Assembly (NCBI GenBank): GCA_965226945.1
Contig: OZ245717.1
Coordinates: 1,736,001 to 1,800,000, forward strand
DNA from: SYLG01 sp965226945
Lineage (GTDB): Bacteria > Planctomycetota > Planctomycetia > Gemmatales > Gemmataceae
Direction: 5' to 3'
DNA length: 64,000 nt
Shown here: positions 17,905 through 27,649 of the stretch, one piece after another
How the letters are laid out: each line of letters starts with the position of its first letter
How positions within the stretch are numbered: the stretch's first letter is position 1
The notes under the pieces: model-generated
The model's database searches: none
The model's input: only the letters and a program-made list of their open reading frames with translations
What the model was told of the DNA's origin: nothing
Program-made: the position numbers and the translations under genes

Positions 17905-19263
17905 TCATTTGGGAAGCTTGGAAAGGTATTCAGCCGGCTTTTTGCGAAGTGGTTTTTCACAGGATTTGCAGCAGACGAAGATCGCCTTGCCGTCGAGATC
18001 GACCTTGACCGGGCCACCCATCGAATCGAGTGGTTCCCCCGTGACTGGGCAGATTTTCTGATGATTGATCAGCGCCTCGTCGCTGGCCTCGGGGGCGCCA
18101 CCCGAAGGCGCAGACTGGGGGAACGATGCGGTGGCATTGTTGGAAACTCCAGAGGAAGTGCGCTTCCCCGCGCCGAAATAGCTTGCCGCCAGACTCGGGT
18201 TGAGCCGAGTTTCGGCATCGAGCAAGACTGCGCCCGCAGTTGCCACCTGCTGGCCCAAGCTCACGCCGCTGAACACGGGGAAATAATCGCCACAGCGCCG
18301 GGCCAACTTCACCTCGACGGCGTCGTACATCCCCGGCATCGATTCGGTGTAGACGACCTTGCGGGAACCCATGTCGATCACCGCGCTTTCCGGCACCGAG
18401 AGCGTCAGGCCAGCCCTGGTTGTCAGTTCCAGCACCACCCGGTCCACAAGTGATTCCATCGCCGCTCCCTGCGGATTGATCAAGGGCGCCAGCGCCGCTC
18501 TCTCGACCAAGTGCTCTCGGTTTTGACGAAGGACAAGTTCGGTTCGGGCGACGGCGTAAATGACTTTTGCGCTGGCAAATGTCCCGGTTTTGATGTCGCC
18601 GCGTGGCACGGCGCTCCAGATCTCCACGCGGGCTATCACGTTTCCATTGGAAGTGGCCCCGACAAAGGCGATCCGCCCCTGCACCATCTCGCCGGCCAGG
18701 CTAGCACAAGCGACCGAAATCTCCTGACCGACTTTCAAAAAGGGCAGGTCTCGTTCGTGGACTTCCGATTGAAACGACCAGCGCGCACGCAAAGCCGGGC
18801 CGGAATAAGGGGTGTTGGGCGGCAGATCGGGCTGGATCCGGCCTGCCAAGACGATTTCATTTTCCAGGCGCCGGTATTCGACCGGCGCGGTGCGGATGCC
18901 GGCAAGTTGCACGCGATAAGGCGACAACTGCACCCGCGCCACCACGCCATCGGGCAAGGGAGTCATCTCCCCTTTCTTGCGGCGCACCAGAGACATATTG
19001 CACACCGGGCATTTGGTCGACCAGTCCGACACGACGCCGGGGCACATGGGACACCAGTACTCGGTGTCCGACGAGATGGCGCCGCCATGCTTGTGCGGCC
19101 GGGTCCATTTGTCCCAGTAGTTGGCGAGCACCGGCCAGGCGGCCATGACCCCGAGCACCCCACCTAGCAAGAGCAAAAACCGGGCGCGGGCGACGATGGC
19201 GCGCACGATGGCTCCCGGCGAAAGGACACGAGTCGCGGCAGTGGGAGGGTGGGAGAGAGACAT
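17905..19263 (-). CDS. CusB-like periplasmic adaptor with N- and C-terminal metal-binding motifs
   Basis: A 452-residue membrane-fusion protein for the CusA-like pump encoded 47 bases downstream. After an N-terminal membrane anchor (FLLLLGGVLGVMAAWPVLA) comes a heavy-metal-binding domain with paired cysteines C71-x2-C74 and C85-x2-C88 (YWCPMCPG, KCPVCNMSL). The adaptor core follows (VVARVQLSPYRVQLAGIRTAPVE, FLKVGQEISVACASLAGE). The C-terminus adds a YHS-like motif (KICPVTGEPLDSMGGP and FVCCKSCEKPL). The two Cys sites suggest metal capture and hand-over to the pump. The start lies 4 bases after the stop of the upstream lipoprotein gene. Confidence 0.9.
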   Translation of the reverse strand: MSLSHPPTAATRVLSPGAIVRAIVARARFLLLLGGVLGVMAAWPVLANYWDKWTRPHKHGGAISSDTEYWCPMCPGVVSDWSTKCPVCNMSLVRRKKGEMTPLPDGVVARVQLSPYRVQLAGIRTAPVEYRRLENEIVLAGRIQPDLPPNTPYSGPALRARWSFQSEVHERDLPFLKVGQEISVACASLAGEMVQGRIAFVGATSNGNVIARVEIWSAVPRGDIKTGTFASAKVIYAVARTELVLRQNREHLVERAALAPLINPQGAAMESLVDRVVLELTTRAGLTLSVPESAVIDMGSRKVVYTESMPGMYDAVEVKLARRCGDYFPVFSGVSLGQQVATAGAVLLDAETRLNPSLAASYFGAGKRTSSGVSNNATASFPQSAPSGGAPEASDEALINHQKICPVTGEPLDSMGGPVKVDLDGKAIFVCCKSCEKPLRKKPAEYLSKLPK

Positions 19264-19267
19264 GCAG

Positions 19268-19711
19268 CTAGTTCCGGCGGGCCGTCCCTTTTCGTTCGGG
19301 AGTCATGGGGTGCGACCAGTGGGTCAACATCTCATAGTCTTCGTAGCGAAGGATCCAGATCGGATCGATGCCGACAACGACATACCGTTCGCGAAATTCC
19401 GCAGGCGGATTTTCCAGGGTCATCCGGACCGCAAAGCAACGCGGCGCGTCGGCCGGCACCGAGCCGAGGATCTCGTACTGCTTCAAGATACGGCCAGGCG
19501 TGCGGTGCCCATCGGAAACCATGATGGCCGGCTTCGCACCGGCCACCAGGTGGTTGATATCGCCCTCTGCCCAGGCCTTGAGCGCGAGGTCGAGCGAGGT
19601 TTTCGCTTGTTCCTCGGACGGAATAAAATCTTCGTTTCGCTGAGCGCCGCAGCCGGCCAGGAGCCAACCGAAAACAGAAAACGTCAAGCAAAAAAGCCAG
19701 AATCTGCGCAC
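19268..19711 (-). CDS. Small lipoprotein, paralog of the gene just upstream
   Basis: A 147-residue predicted lipoprotein with lipobox WLLAGC (Cys21). The GTG at 19711, 4 bases after the preceding stop, gives a compact signal peptide (RRFWLFCLTFSVFGWLLAGC); a longer open frame to 19774 would run into the preceding gene, and no good ribosome site marks either. It shares with its neighbour the blocks NEDFxPxxxxAKxxLxxALxxW, YEIxG and VxGIDPxWIxRxED, so the two arose by tandem duplication. Family function is not recognised; small lipoproteins following DUF1559 genes are common in planctomycetes. Its place directly before the CusB-like adaptor suggests an envelope role connected with the metal pump. 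Confidence 0.72.
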   Translation of the reverse strand: MRRFWLFCLTFSVFGWLLAGCGAQRNEDFIPSEEQAKTSLDLALKAWAEGDINHLVAGAKPAIMVSDGHRTPGRILKQYEILGSVPADAPRCFAVRMTLENPPAEFRERYVVVGIDPIWILRYEDYEMLTHWSHPMTPERKGTARRN

Positions 19712-19715
19712 AAGA

Positions 19716-20126
19716 TTAACCGGAGAGTTTGGCAAAGTCTTCTTTTCGGTAGATCCAGAGTGGATCGATTCCAATCACCATGTAATTGGTTTCGAACGTT
19801 TCGCCGGAAGTCAGGCTCAGCTTCACCGTGAATGTGCGCGGGCCGGTCCCCTGCGCCGGCGGAGTATCGCCGACAATTTCATAGTCCTTGATCTTCACGC
19901 CCTGGCGCCATTGCCAATCGACTACCTCCACCTTGGGATTGGTGTCCGGGATCGATCCGGGCGCCTTGCCCGACTTCCAGGAATCCAGCGCCGCCACCAA
20001 GGCCTTCTTGGCTTTGTCGGCGCCGGGGGTGAAATCTTCGTTCTTGCCGCCAGGGCCGCAGCCGGCGGAGAGGATCAAGCCTCCCACGCAAAGCGACAAA
20101 AAGGATCGTCTTGTTGCAGCGTTCAT
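19716..20126 (-). CDS. Small lipoprotein, paralog of the gene just downstream
   Basis: A 136-residue predicted lipoprotein: signal RRSFLSLCVGGLILSAGC with lipobox LSAGC (Cys23). The ATG at 20126 is chosen because GGGAG lies about 9 bases upstream and the signal peptide begins there; the frame stays open to 20177 inside the DUF1559 gene. The mature part has the same blocks as the next gene (NEDFTPGADKAKKAL, YEIVGDTPPAQG, YMVIGIDPLWIYRKEDF). Function is unknown. It starts 13 bases after the DUF1559 stop, second gene of the metal-pump operon. Confidence 0.78.
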   Translation of the reverse strand: MNAATRRSFLSLCVGGLILSAGCGPGGKNEDFTPGADKAKKALVAALDSWKSGKAPGSIPDTNPKVEVVDWQWRQGVKIKDYEIVGDTPPAQGTGPRTFTVKLSLTSGETFETNYMVIGIDPLWIYRKEDFAKLSG

Positions 20127-20139
20127 GGACGATGGCTCC

Positions 20140-21174
20140 CTATTCGCTGACGATTTCGCCGCCCTTGCTTGTGCCAATGGCGCGCCAGGCGGCGAGGGTG
20201 ATCGAATTCGTGACCGTTTTCATCGAGCCGTCGCCCATGAGGACATTGACGCTGCCGCTGTGGGCGCTGGAAGGGGGAATGACCATGGCCATGTTGGACA
20301 TATTGCCAGGGAAACCGGTGCTGGCGCAGGAGGTGGTGTTGGGCGGCGTCACATGGTTGTAGGTGGTGCAGCACATTTCCCCCATGACCCAGCTATACCC
20401 CTGCTTGCTGGTCAGCGGGGTCGCGGTGGCCGCGTTGAGCGTGGTGCAGGTGTTGTAAGCGCTATCCAGGGTCGATTGCACCGACATGACTTTCATGTCG
20501 GTCCGTGGATTGGGAATTCCCTGGCCGCGCATCTTCTCGCTAAACAGGGCCGTGTTGCTCATGCCATCGACGATGTCGGCCATCCGCGTTTTGGAGAGAT
20601 AATACAACGGGCCATCAGGCCTTTCGGTGGGGGCCAATGTGCTCGCCTGGGTCTCGGTCAGGTCGCACAGGAACTGAACACCTTGATTGGCGTAATAGTT
20701 GTTCTGACCGGGCCAGTCGCCCGGAATGGGAGACGGGTCGGAAGGGCAAATGAAGGTCGGTACCGCGGAACGGGAGGCGGTGGAGTTGATCCGCGTCGGA
20801 TTTTGCCAGGCCGGCATGAAGTTGATCACCCCTTCCATGCCGGGGGTTTCGGGCGGCGAATTGAAATCGATGCTCTTGTAGAGGTTGTCCTGTTCGATGA
20901 ACGGCAACAACCGGGCATGGATCGACCAGCGAGCGTAGACAGCGGCACCCGCATAGGACGCGCTCTTCCCCGCGGGAAAGCCATTGTTGACATCGTGGTA
21001 GCCGTGGAGGGCCAGGCCGATCTGTTTCATGTTGTTCATGCACTTGCCCCGGTTGGCCGCTTCGCGCACTTTCTGCACGGCGGGCACAAGCAGGCCAATG
21101 AGCACGGCAATGATGGCAATGACCACCAAGAGTTCAATCAGCGTAAACCCCCGGCGTCGTCGTAACGTATTCAT
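20140..21174 (-). CDS. DUF1559 pseudopilin-like protein (H-x-DG family)
   Basis: A 344-residue protein with a type IV prepilin-like leader RRRRGFTLIELLVVIAIIAV: cleavage expected between Gly9 and Phe10, with the conserved Glu at mature position 5. The DUF1559 body follows (AANRGKCMNNMKQIGLALHGYHD) and the C-terminal family mark appears in HSGSVNVLMGDGSMKTV. Such proteins are greatly expanded in planctomycetes; their role is unsettled, with secretion pseudopilins or surface structural proteins the usual suggestions. GAGGA lies about 7 bases before the ATG. It is the first gene of the run leading to the metal pump, an unusual partner. Confidence 0.93.
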   Translation of the reverse strand: MNTLRRRRGFTLIELLVVIAIIAVLIGLLVPAVQKVREAANRGKCMNNMKQIGLALHGYHDVNNGFPAGKSASYAGAAVYARWSIHARLLPFIEQDNLYKSIDFNSPPETPGMEGVINFMPAWQNPTRINSTASRSAVPTFICPSDPSPIPGDWPGQNNYYANQGVQFLCDLTETQASTLAPTERPDGPLYYLSKTRMADIVDGMSNTALFSEKMRGQGIPNPRTDMKVMSVQSTLDSAYNTCTTLNAATATPLTSKQGYSWVMGEMCCTTYNHVTPPNTTSCASTGFPGNMSNMAMVIPPSSAHSGSVNVLMGDGSMKTVTNSITLAAWRAIGTSKGGEIVSE

Positions 21175-21377
21175 GAATGATTCCTCTGTGAACCCTTAAA
21201 AAATCGCGATAAGGAAACGGGAAAAATAACGCAATAAAATCTTGTTTGCTTGAACTGTAATTCAGCGGTGTGCGGCAAAGCGGGAAAGATCCCTCGGCAC
21301 GAGGAGACGAAGCCTGACGGAATCTTCATCTTGCAAGGCCGAACCTGGGCGATGACCGCTTTCCAATATCTACCATT

Positions 21378-21803
21378 CTAACGCGGCGGCCGATAGATGA
21401 GAGATGCCTTGGTTCCAGAAAGGAATTCGTTTTTCTCGGCGGCGAACTGAGTTTCGCTGTCTTGGACCACCGTCTGACTTGGACCCTGCAAAATAATCGC
21501 CTGCGAGTAAGGCAGCGAAGGGACCCTGGCACTTGAAGCAGGGAGGGGTGCACTGTCAGAGGGTTTCGAGCATTGCGGCCCTCGGCACGGCGGGGGCGAA
21601 GCAGGGGCAGAACGCTCCGAAGACATCGCTAGCCAATCGGCCGCAGCGTGATCGCTTTGGATTTCACCGAATCGCGTTTTCGCATGGGAAACTTCGGGTC
21701 CGCAACCGGCCGCGGCCTTACCTGAAACCAAACACACACCAACCACGACCCAAAAGGCCGCGACAACAACTCGGCAGACCAGGATACGAGAGAGGAGGTC
21801 CAT
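21378..21803 (-). CDS. Secreted hypothetical protein
   Basis: A 141-residue protein with a signal peptide or anchor (ILVCRVVVAAFWVVVGVCLVSGKAAA), followed by a polar, Pro/Ser-rich region without recognised domains (SERSAPASPPPCRGPQCSKP). It has no visible relatives in the window. It lies alone between the DUF1559 operon and the DUF202 gene. No strong ribosome site precedes the first ATG, so both the start and the gene itself are less certain than its neighbours. Confidence 0.5.
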   Translation of the reverse strand: MDLLSRILVCRVVVAAFWVVVGVCLVSGKAAAGCGPEVSHAKTRFGEIQSDHAAADWLAMSSERSAPASPPPCRGPQCSKPSDSAPLPASSARVPSLPYSQAIILQGPSQTVVQDSETQFAAEKNEFLSGTKASLIYRPPR

Positions 21804-21901
21804 GGAAGCGCCGCAAACAATTTCCCTCCCTTACCCTAAGCGCAATGATGGGTTAGGTCAAGATACCGTGGGCTCATCGCACAGTTGCCGCTCGGGGAAT
21901 C

Positions 21902-22327
21902 TCAGGCCAGGAAAAGCAAGCACAATCCGGCGAAACCGAGCAAGGCGAAGAGCATGGCCACGGTGATACTCAGGGGCCAGTGGGTGATTTCGGGCGATTC
22001 GCCCCGGCTTAGCCTTCGCAAATTCCGCCACTGCGAGAATCCGGCAAGCACCATGGCCAGGATGGCGAGTACGATCAGCCCGAACCCAAAGAACGTGGCG
22101 CCCCATTGCAGCCGTAAGGTTGCGGGCGTGGTGTTGTGCTCGTTCACCGAGCGGAAAAAACCGACCAACCCGAATCCAAACCCTGCCATGGTCAAGGTGG
22201 TGCGGATCCAGGCGAGCATGGTCCGGTCGAGCGCCAACTGGGTGCGATAGCCCGCCATCCCCGTGCGCGCCTGGGCCATTTCGACCCGGGGATCGTCCGG
22301 CTTGATTCCCCCTGCTCCCTCGGTCAA
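21902..22327 (-). CDS. DUF202 (YidH-like) membrane protein
   Basis: A 141-residue membrane protein with three hydrophobic segments. The family signature is YRTQLALDRTMLAWIRTTLTMAGFGFG, as in the YidH/DUF202 group; function of the family is unknown. The start is a TTG at 22327 supported by AAGGAG six bases upstream; no better ATG exists in frame. It is transcribed divergently from the kinase, with about 200 bases between. Confidence 0.85.
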   Translation of the reverse strand: MTEGAGGIKPDDPRVEMAQARTGMAGYRTQLALDRTMLAWIRTTLTMAGFGFGLVGFFRSVNEHNTTPATLRLQWGATFFGFGLIVLAILAMVLAGFSQWRNLRRLSRGESPEITHWPLSITVAMLFALLGFAGLCLLFLA

Positions 22328-22528
22328 TGCCTGCTCCTTGGATGGTGCCGCCTCATGGACGATGTCGTCCTCCTCTCTTTTTACGGCTCCCTTGACCCTA
22401 ACTTCGTCCTCAAAAGAGATTTACCTGGGAGCTTGCGGATTTTTTTTCGAATTTCCGTGACATGACGAAATCGAAAGGGCCCTTGGTACTCAGGGAGATC
22501 AAGACCGAAGGGCTTTGGGGTCCATGAG

Positions 22529-25500
22529 ATGAGCGAATCGAAAACGAATCCCGGCACGGAAGAACTGGAAGCCACCGGCAATTACGATCCCAGCGGCAAG
22601 GCCACCGAGTTATTTCAGGTGCTCGATCGCTACCTTGCCGAGTTGCAAGCAGGCACCGCGCCCAATCAGGCCTCGCTACTGGCCCAATACCCCCATTTGG
22701 CCGGAGAGCTCAAGGAGTGCCTGGCGGGAATTGACTTCGTCCACCGCGCCGCCAAACCCAATCCCAATGCTCCCACCCGACTGGGCGATTTTCGCATCGT
22801 GCGTGAAGTGGGCCGCGGCGGCATGGGCGTCGTTTACGAGGCTGAACAGATCACGCTCAAACGCAAGGTGGCGCTCAAGGTCTTGCGCTTTGGCATCAGC
22901 ACCGACGAAGAGGTGATGAAGCGCTTTCAGCGCGAAGCGGAAACGGTCGCTCACCTGCATCACACGAACATCGTGCCCATTCATGCGATTGGCTGCGATG
23001 GCGGCGTGCACTATTACGCGATGCAGTTCATCGAGGGGAAAAGCCTGGCCGCGGTGTTCGCCGAGCAGGCCAGCAAGACGAGCCTACGCGATTTCCGCTC
23101 AATCGCCACCTGGGCGATGCAGGCCGCCGAGGCGCTGGCTCATGCCCATCAGCGCGGCGTCATCCACCGCGACATCAAGCCCTCGAATCTCATCCTCGAT
23201 CCGGATGGCACGGTCTGGCTCACCGATTTCGGCCTGGCCAAGCGTTCTGAAGAAGTAACGCTAACTGCCGCCGGCATCCTTATGGGCACGCCCCGGTACA
23301 TGAGCCCGGAACAGGCGACCGCAGCCAGCCAGCCGATCGATCACCGCACCGACATTTACAGTCTGGGCGCCACGCTCTATGAACTGGCCACCGGCAAACC
23401 GGTGTTCGACGCCACCTCCCCCCAGGCGGTCATCACGCAGATTTTGAACAGCGAACCGGCTAACCCGAGATCGGTCAATGACCAGTTACCCAGCGATCTC
23501 GAAACGATCATTCTCAAATGCCTGGCCAAGGATCCGCGCCGCCGTTATTCGCAAGCGCGCGACTTGGCCGACGACCTGCGGGCCTTCCTGGAAAGCCGGC
23601 CGATCAAGGCCCGCCGCGCCACGCTTTGGGAGAAAACCGCGCGCTGGGCACGCAAAAATCAGCGCGGAGCGCTGATCTCGGGAATCTCGGTCGCCGCCTC
23701 GCTCTTTTTCCTGATTGGCGGCCTTTACTTCGCCCATGCCTACCGCGAGTCGCAATTGGGCCAGCTATCGTTCACCACCAATGGCCCCCTGCTCGTCGCG
23801 GAGATTCTCAATCCCCACGATCAACAGGTATTAACCCGGCTGCCGGTTCCCACCTCGCAACCGGTCAAATTGCCCGAGGGAGACTATCGAGTCCGGATGA
23901 ATGCGCCGGGGAAGTTGAGCGAAGACTGGCAGATCCGCCTGGAAAAAGGGCAACGCCGCGAGATCCCGATCCGCCTGCTCGATCGCGCCCTCGCCCCCGC
24001 ATTCGACATTCGCGGTCCGGGCCTGCCGCAGTTCATCGAACTCAACGGCCAAAATCACCTCTTCCTGAAAGGCGATCGCGGCTGGCGCTTGGTCAACGGG
24101 AAAACCAATACCCCCGTCTGGCCGATGGATCTGGGCGCCTCGCCTCAGCAATTTCCGTTCGACACCATGACCTGGGATTGTCCCAACCGCGACCATGTCG
24201 ACATATTGCAATCGGTCAATCTGTGGCCCTCGGGCAACGCCGTCGGCGGAGCCCCCGGCCTGCCCGCGCGCGGCACCGATATCGATGGCGATGGATTCGA
24301 TGACCTGATTTTGACTTCACGAGTCAGCAACACCGTCATGGCCGTTTCGGGTAAAGATGGCAAAGGTCTCTGGTTCGCATGGCTTCCTCCCGAAATTCCC
24401 GCCAACCACGATCTGACCAAGGACCCCATCGATTTTCGAAGCTCCTACGAAGATGGCGGCGCCATTGGCCAGCCGCTTTTGACTTCCGTGCGCGGCGAAC
24501 CGGCGGTCGTCACCATGTCGGTTACGTTCAACGGCATCATCAAGACCAAGTCGGGAAAAACGATCACGACCGAGCGCGCCTTCACGGTCAACGCCTTGTC
24601 CGCCAAAACCGGCAAGCTGCTTTGGCGTGCCAACCTGGCGCTCGGCGAGAATATCCTTGGTTTCGTGGGGATGGCGCTCAGGAAATTTCCCTCAAGCCCC
24701 ACGCTCTCGACTCATGCAAGTCGACCCACCCTGGTCCTGCCGATTGACGACGAGGTGCACGGTCTGGACCTGGAAACGGGAAAGCCCGCGTGGCCCTCAC
24801 TCAAGTTGAAATTCCCACTCCTGCAGCGTCCTCTTTTCGCCGATCTCGATGGCGATGGATTGCTTGAAGGACTCTTTTTGTCGAAAAAGGAGTATGCCAA
24901 TACCGAATGGAGGGTGGTCGCGACTTCCCTGTCCACTCAGAAAACCCTATGGGAGCACCCGTTTTCTTCGCCACTCGACTACACCCAAAACGATGCGAAC
25001 CCCACGGACACCCAATGGGTCCACATCGTTTCAGGAGAAAGCAGCGCTTTACCCGAGATCGTACTGCCAGTCATCGACGACCCGATGAAATGGCAGGATC
25101 ACTGGTATGGAATCGAATCGGTCGACCCCCGCACGGGAGCCACCCTCTGGCAAAAGAAACTGTGCTGGATCGGCCTATTCAAAGGATCGGGACGAAAAAG
25201 TTCGATCCGCATCGTCCGTGGTCCCGATCACGATGGCGATGGCAAAAAAGACTTCTATGTCGCCTCACATAGCCAAGGCCCATCGCCCAGTCGATCCAAC
25301 GAATCCACATTCCTCCAAATCGATTGCGTCTCTTCCCATGACGGGAATTCGCTGTGGCGAAGTTTTCATCGCATCGGCGAAACCAAGCAATTCTCTGAGG
25401 TTCCCGTTCGATTGAAATGGGGGCAAACAGGCGGCGACGGCTGGCCGCAACTCATCGTTCCCATTCAGCATGGAGAGGGGGGACAGCCAACCTCGCTTTT

Positions 25501-27649
25501 CATCTCGAGCGGAAGCGGGAAGATCATGCATCAGTTGCCGGAGGTAGGCGACCCGCAGATTGCCGACATCGACAGCGACGGCATTGAGGATGTCTACTAT
25601 ATAAACCATTCCACCGACGCTCGCCGCTTTGTCACGCTGAAGGGGCTTCCGCCACTGCAGTGGCGCAGACCCGAAGCCTGGAAATTGGGCGCCGATTTCG
25701 ATGGAGATGGCCGGCCCGACTATCTGGAAATGGAACGCAGGCTCAGTGCGCGCTCCGGCGTCGATGGTCATGTGCTGTGGCAAGGTCCCGAGTTGGCCCC
25801 TTCCAAACTAACCGTACTCTGCGATCTCAACGGCGATCGCGTTCAAGATGTCGTCTTCCTCGAACAGGTGATTGGCCTCCAGGAAAATCAGGCCGTCCTC
25901 ACCGCGGTTTCCGGCGTTGACGGCAAGGTACTGTGGCGCGTGCTCAATACCGGATGCTCCAACAGCAACGAGTTCTCAACGGGCGGCGGCCCTATCAGCG
26001 ACTACAAGTATCCGCTTTTGAATCAGATCACGCTCGATCCGGCGCAAGGCCCCGTGATCGTCTTCGCGGCCAATGTGAACAAGGAAGGCCTCCACTTGCA
26101 GGCATTTTCAGCCAAAGAAGGCAAGCGGATGTGGCGCATCGCGATTGAGCCGCGCGCTTACGCCGGATCGAACATGGCGGAGCGGAACCTGTTTTACGAT
26201 CTCGATGGCGATGGCTGTCTCGACCTGGTGCTGTGGGTGCCCGCCAAGGCCGGCCAGACACGGGGAACGCAGTCGCTCATGAAAGCTTTTTCCGGCAAGG
26301 ATGGGCACGAACTCTGGACCGCAGGCGATGCTGACGCGTTGCAGTCCACCTTCCTGTGGCCAAGACCCGCCATGGCCGACCTCGATGGCGACGGCGTGGC
26401 CGAAGTGATCGCTACCACCTGCAACGGAACATCTTACGACAGCGACAAAAAGGGCTTTCCTTGCAACCTCGTTGTATTCGATGGCCGTAGAGGCAAGCTC
26501 AAATGGAAATGGGAATGGGTCACGCCCGAGCGAAATCTCTGGCCGCCCCTAGTGATCGGCGGCCGACCGGACGGAAAGAAGCTGATCTGCGTCGGAATCA
26601 GCCAAGCAACTCTCGAAGGCGCCAGCACCACGAAGATCATGGTTTTCGATGCGGCTGGCAAGGACCAGATGACATTCGCATCGAAGCTCAATTTTCAAGA
26701 TCCCCAATCGATCGCGAATTTGACGGCCCGCGGCCCTGATGGCAAAAAGGTCGAAACGAATCCGACCCCCTGGTTTTATCAGGGAAACAGCGCCTGGGGA
26801 ACCATTCACCTCGGCACAGCGGGCCAGGAGGCGGTTCTCTACCCGACCAAAACCGGCCTCGCGGCTCTGGGCATTGAGGAAAAGCAAACCCTCTGGTATT
26901 GGCCCATTGGGGGATCGCGATACTCGCTGATCCCCGACCGAGCGATCCGCGGGGTGCTTGGCGATATCTTCACACTGCGCGTAGATCAGAAACTCTTCGG
27001 CTTTACACGCATCGGGGAAAAACCGAGTTGGCGCATCGATTTCCCTGGCGACAGCCCCGCCGAGGGCGAAACGGTCTGGCCTCTAGACCGCAAGGCGGAT
27101 CAGGGAGCGCTCAACATCACATCCGTGTATGGAAATGGGCCGACGACTTTGCAGCACAGTTGGCCGATTGACGACAAGGGCAACTATCTTGAATCCAAGG
27201 TGCCGCGCACCAGCTACGAGCCCTTTCATGATCCGGGCCGCTTGCGGCGCCTGCCCTGGTTGCGCCCCCTCGGCGCCGTGCCTCCCATCGCCTGCTCTGA
27301 CTGGGAAATGCCCCCCTTGAATTTTTGGCAGGAGGGGATGGGCTTGATCTTCCTCGGCTGCTATTTCCTCGGACTCATGAGCCTTGGCCGCTGGCGCACG
27401 GCCCTCGCCTCGGTGGTCCTCTTTCTGATCCTTTGCGCGTTCAGTGCCATCGTCCTGATCCAGACCGATCCGCGCGATCCCGCCGAGCATTACCTCTTGC
27501 ATGGCTGGTACTGGATTTTTGTCCTCATGGGCGCGCTGGCCGGCTGGCTGCTGGTCATCGGCGGCTTGCTCCTCACCGTAACGATCTTCCTGTTCAAATT
27601 AGTCTGGAAGTTCCTGGCAAAAGCGCGAACAGGTGTTGCTCATGCCTGA
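22529..27649 (+). CDS. Giant Ser/Thr protein kinase with FG-GAP/PQQ-like propeller and C-terminal membrane helices
   Basis: A 1706-residue transmembrane kinase. The catalytic domain spans about residues 85-355: glycine loop GRGGMGVVYEAE, Lys117 in VALKVL, catalytic HRDIKPSN near 213, DFGLAKR near 233 and GTPRYMSPEQ. One helix follows (SGISVAASLFFLIGGLYFAHAY, about 385-405). The large extracytoplasmic part has FG-GAP/VCBS-type calcium loops (DIDGDGFDD, DLDGDGLLEG, DFDGDGRPDY, DLDGDGCLDL, DLDGDGVAEV) mixed with PQQ-like strands such as GKVLWRV. Several hydrophobic helices close the protein (about 1605-1700). The sensor part could read a cell-surface ligand and drive phosphorylation inside. Its last bases overlap the sigma factor gene, so they are co-translated. 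Confidence 0.93.
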   Translation: MSESKTNPGTEELEATGNYDPSGKATELFQVLDRYLAELQAGTAPNQASLLAQYPHLAGELKECLAGIDFVHRAAKPNPNAPTRLGDFRIVREVGRGGMGVVYEAEQITLKRKVALKVLRFGISTDEEVMKRFQREAETVAHLHHTNIVPIHAIGCDGGVHYYAMQFIEGKSLAAVFAEQASKTSLRDFRSIATWAMQAAEALAHAHQRGVIHRDIKPSNLILDPDGTVWLTDFGLAKRSEEVTLTAAGILMGTPRYMSPEQATAASQPIDHRTDIYSLGATLYELATGKPVFDATSPQAVITQILNSEPANPRSVNDQLPSDLETIILKCLAKDPRRRYSQARDLADDLRAFLESRPIKARRATLWEKTARWARKNQRGALISGISVAASLFFLIGGLYFAHAYRESQLGQLSFTTNGPLLVAEILNPHDQQVLTRLPVPTSQPVKLPEGDYRVRMNAPGKLSEDWQIRLEKGQRREIPIRLLDRALAPAFDIRGPGLPQFIELNGQNHLFLKGDRGWRLVNGKTNTPVWPMDLGASPQQFPFDTMTWDCPNRDHVDILQSVNLWPSGNAVGGAPGLPARGTDIDGDGFDDLILTSRVSNTVMAVSGKDGKGLWFAWLPPEIPANHDLTKDPIDFRSSYEDGGAIGQPLLTSVRGEPAVVTMSVTFNGIIKTKSGKTITTERAFTVNALSAKTGKLLWRANLALGENILGFVGMALRKFPSSPTLSTHASRPTLVLPIDDEVHGLDLETGKPAWPSLKLKFPLLQRPLFADLDGDGLLEGLFLSKKEYANTEWRVVATSLSTQKTLWEHPFSSPLDYTQNDANPTDTQWVHIVSGESSALPEIVLPVIDDPMKWQDHWYGIESVDPRTGATLWQKKLCWIGLFKGSGRKSSIRIVRGPDHDGDGKKDFYVASHSQGPSPSRSNESTFLQIDCVSSHDGNSLWRSFHRIGETKQFSEVPVRLKWGQTGGDGWPQLIVPIQHGEGGQPTSLFISSGSGKIMHQLPEVGDPQIADIDSDGIEDVYYINHSTDARRFVTLKGLPPLQWRRPEAWKLGADFDGDGRPDYLEMERRLSARSGVDGHVLWQGPELAPSKLTVLCDLNGDRVQDVVFLEQVIGLQENQAVLTAVSGVDGKVLWRVLNTGCSNSNEFSTGGGPISDYKYPLLNQITLDPAQGPVIVFAANVNKEGLHLQAFSAKEGKRMWRIAIEPRAYAGSNMAERNLFYDLDGDGCLDLVLWVPAKAGQTRGTQSLMKAFSGKDGHELWTAGDADALQSTFLWPRPAMADLDGDGVAEVIATTCNGTSYDSDKKGFPCNLVVFDGRRGKLKWKWEWVTPERNLWPPLVIGGRPDGKKLICVGISQATLEGASTTKIMVFDAAGKDQMTFASKLNFQDPQSIANLTARGPDGKKVETNPTPWFYQGNSAWGTIHLGTAGQEAVLYPTKTGLAALGIEEKQTLWYWPIGGSRYSLIPDRAIRGVLGDIFTLRVDQKLFGFTRIGEKPSWRIDFPGDSPAEGETVWPLDRKADQGALNITSVYGNGPTTLQHSWPIDDKGNYLESKVPRTSYEPFHDPGRLRRLPWLRPLGAVPPIACSDWEMPPLNFWQEGMGLIFLGCYFLGLMSLGRWRTALASVVLFLILCAFSAIVLIQTDPRDPAEHYLLHGWYWIFVLMGALAGWLLVIGGLLLTVTIFLFKLVWKFLAKARTGVAHA

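Noticed and set aside
19888..21165. A 425-codon plus-strand ORF opposite the DUF1559 gene and a lipoprotein
   Set aside because: The minus strand holds clear family motifs; the plus translation is Gly/His/Arg-rich without any recognised pattern.
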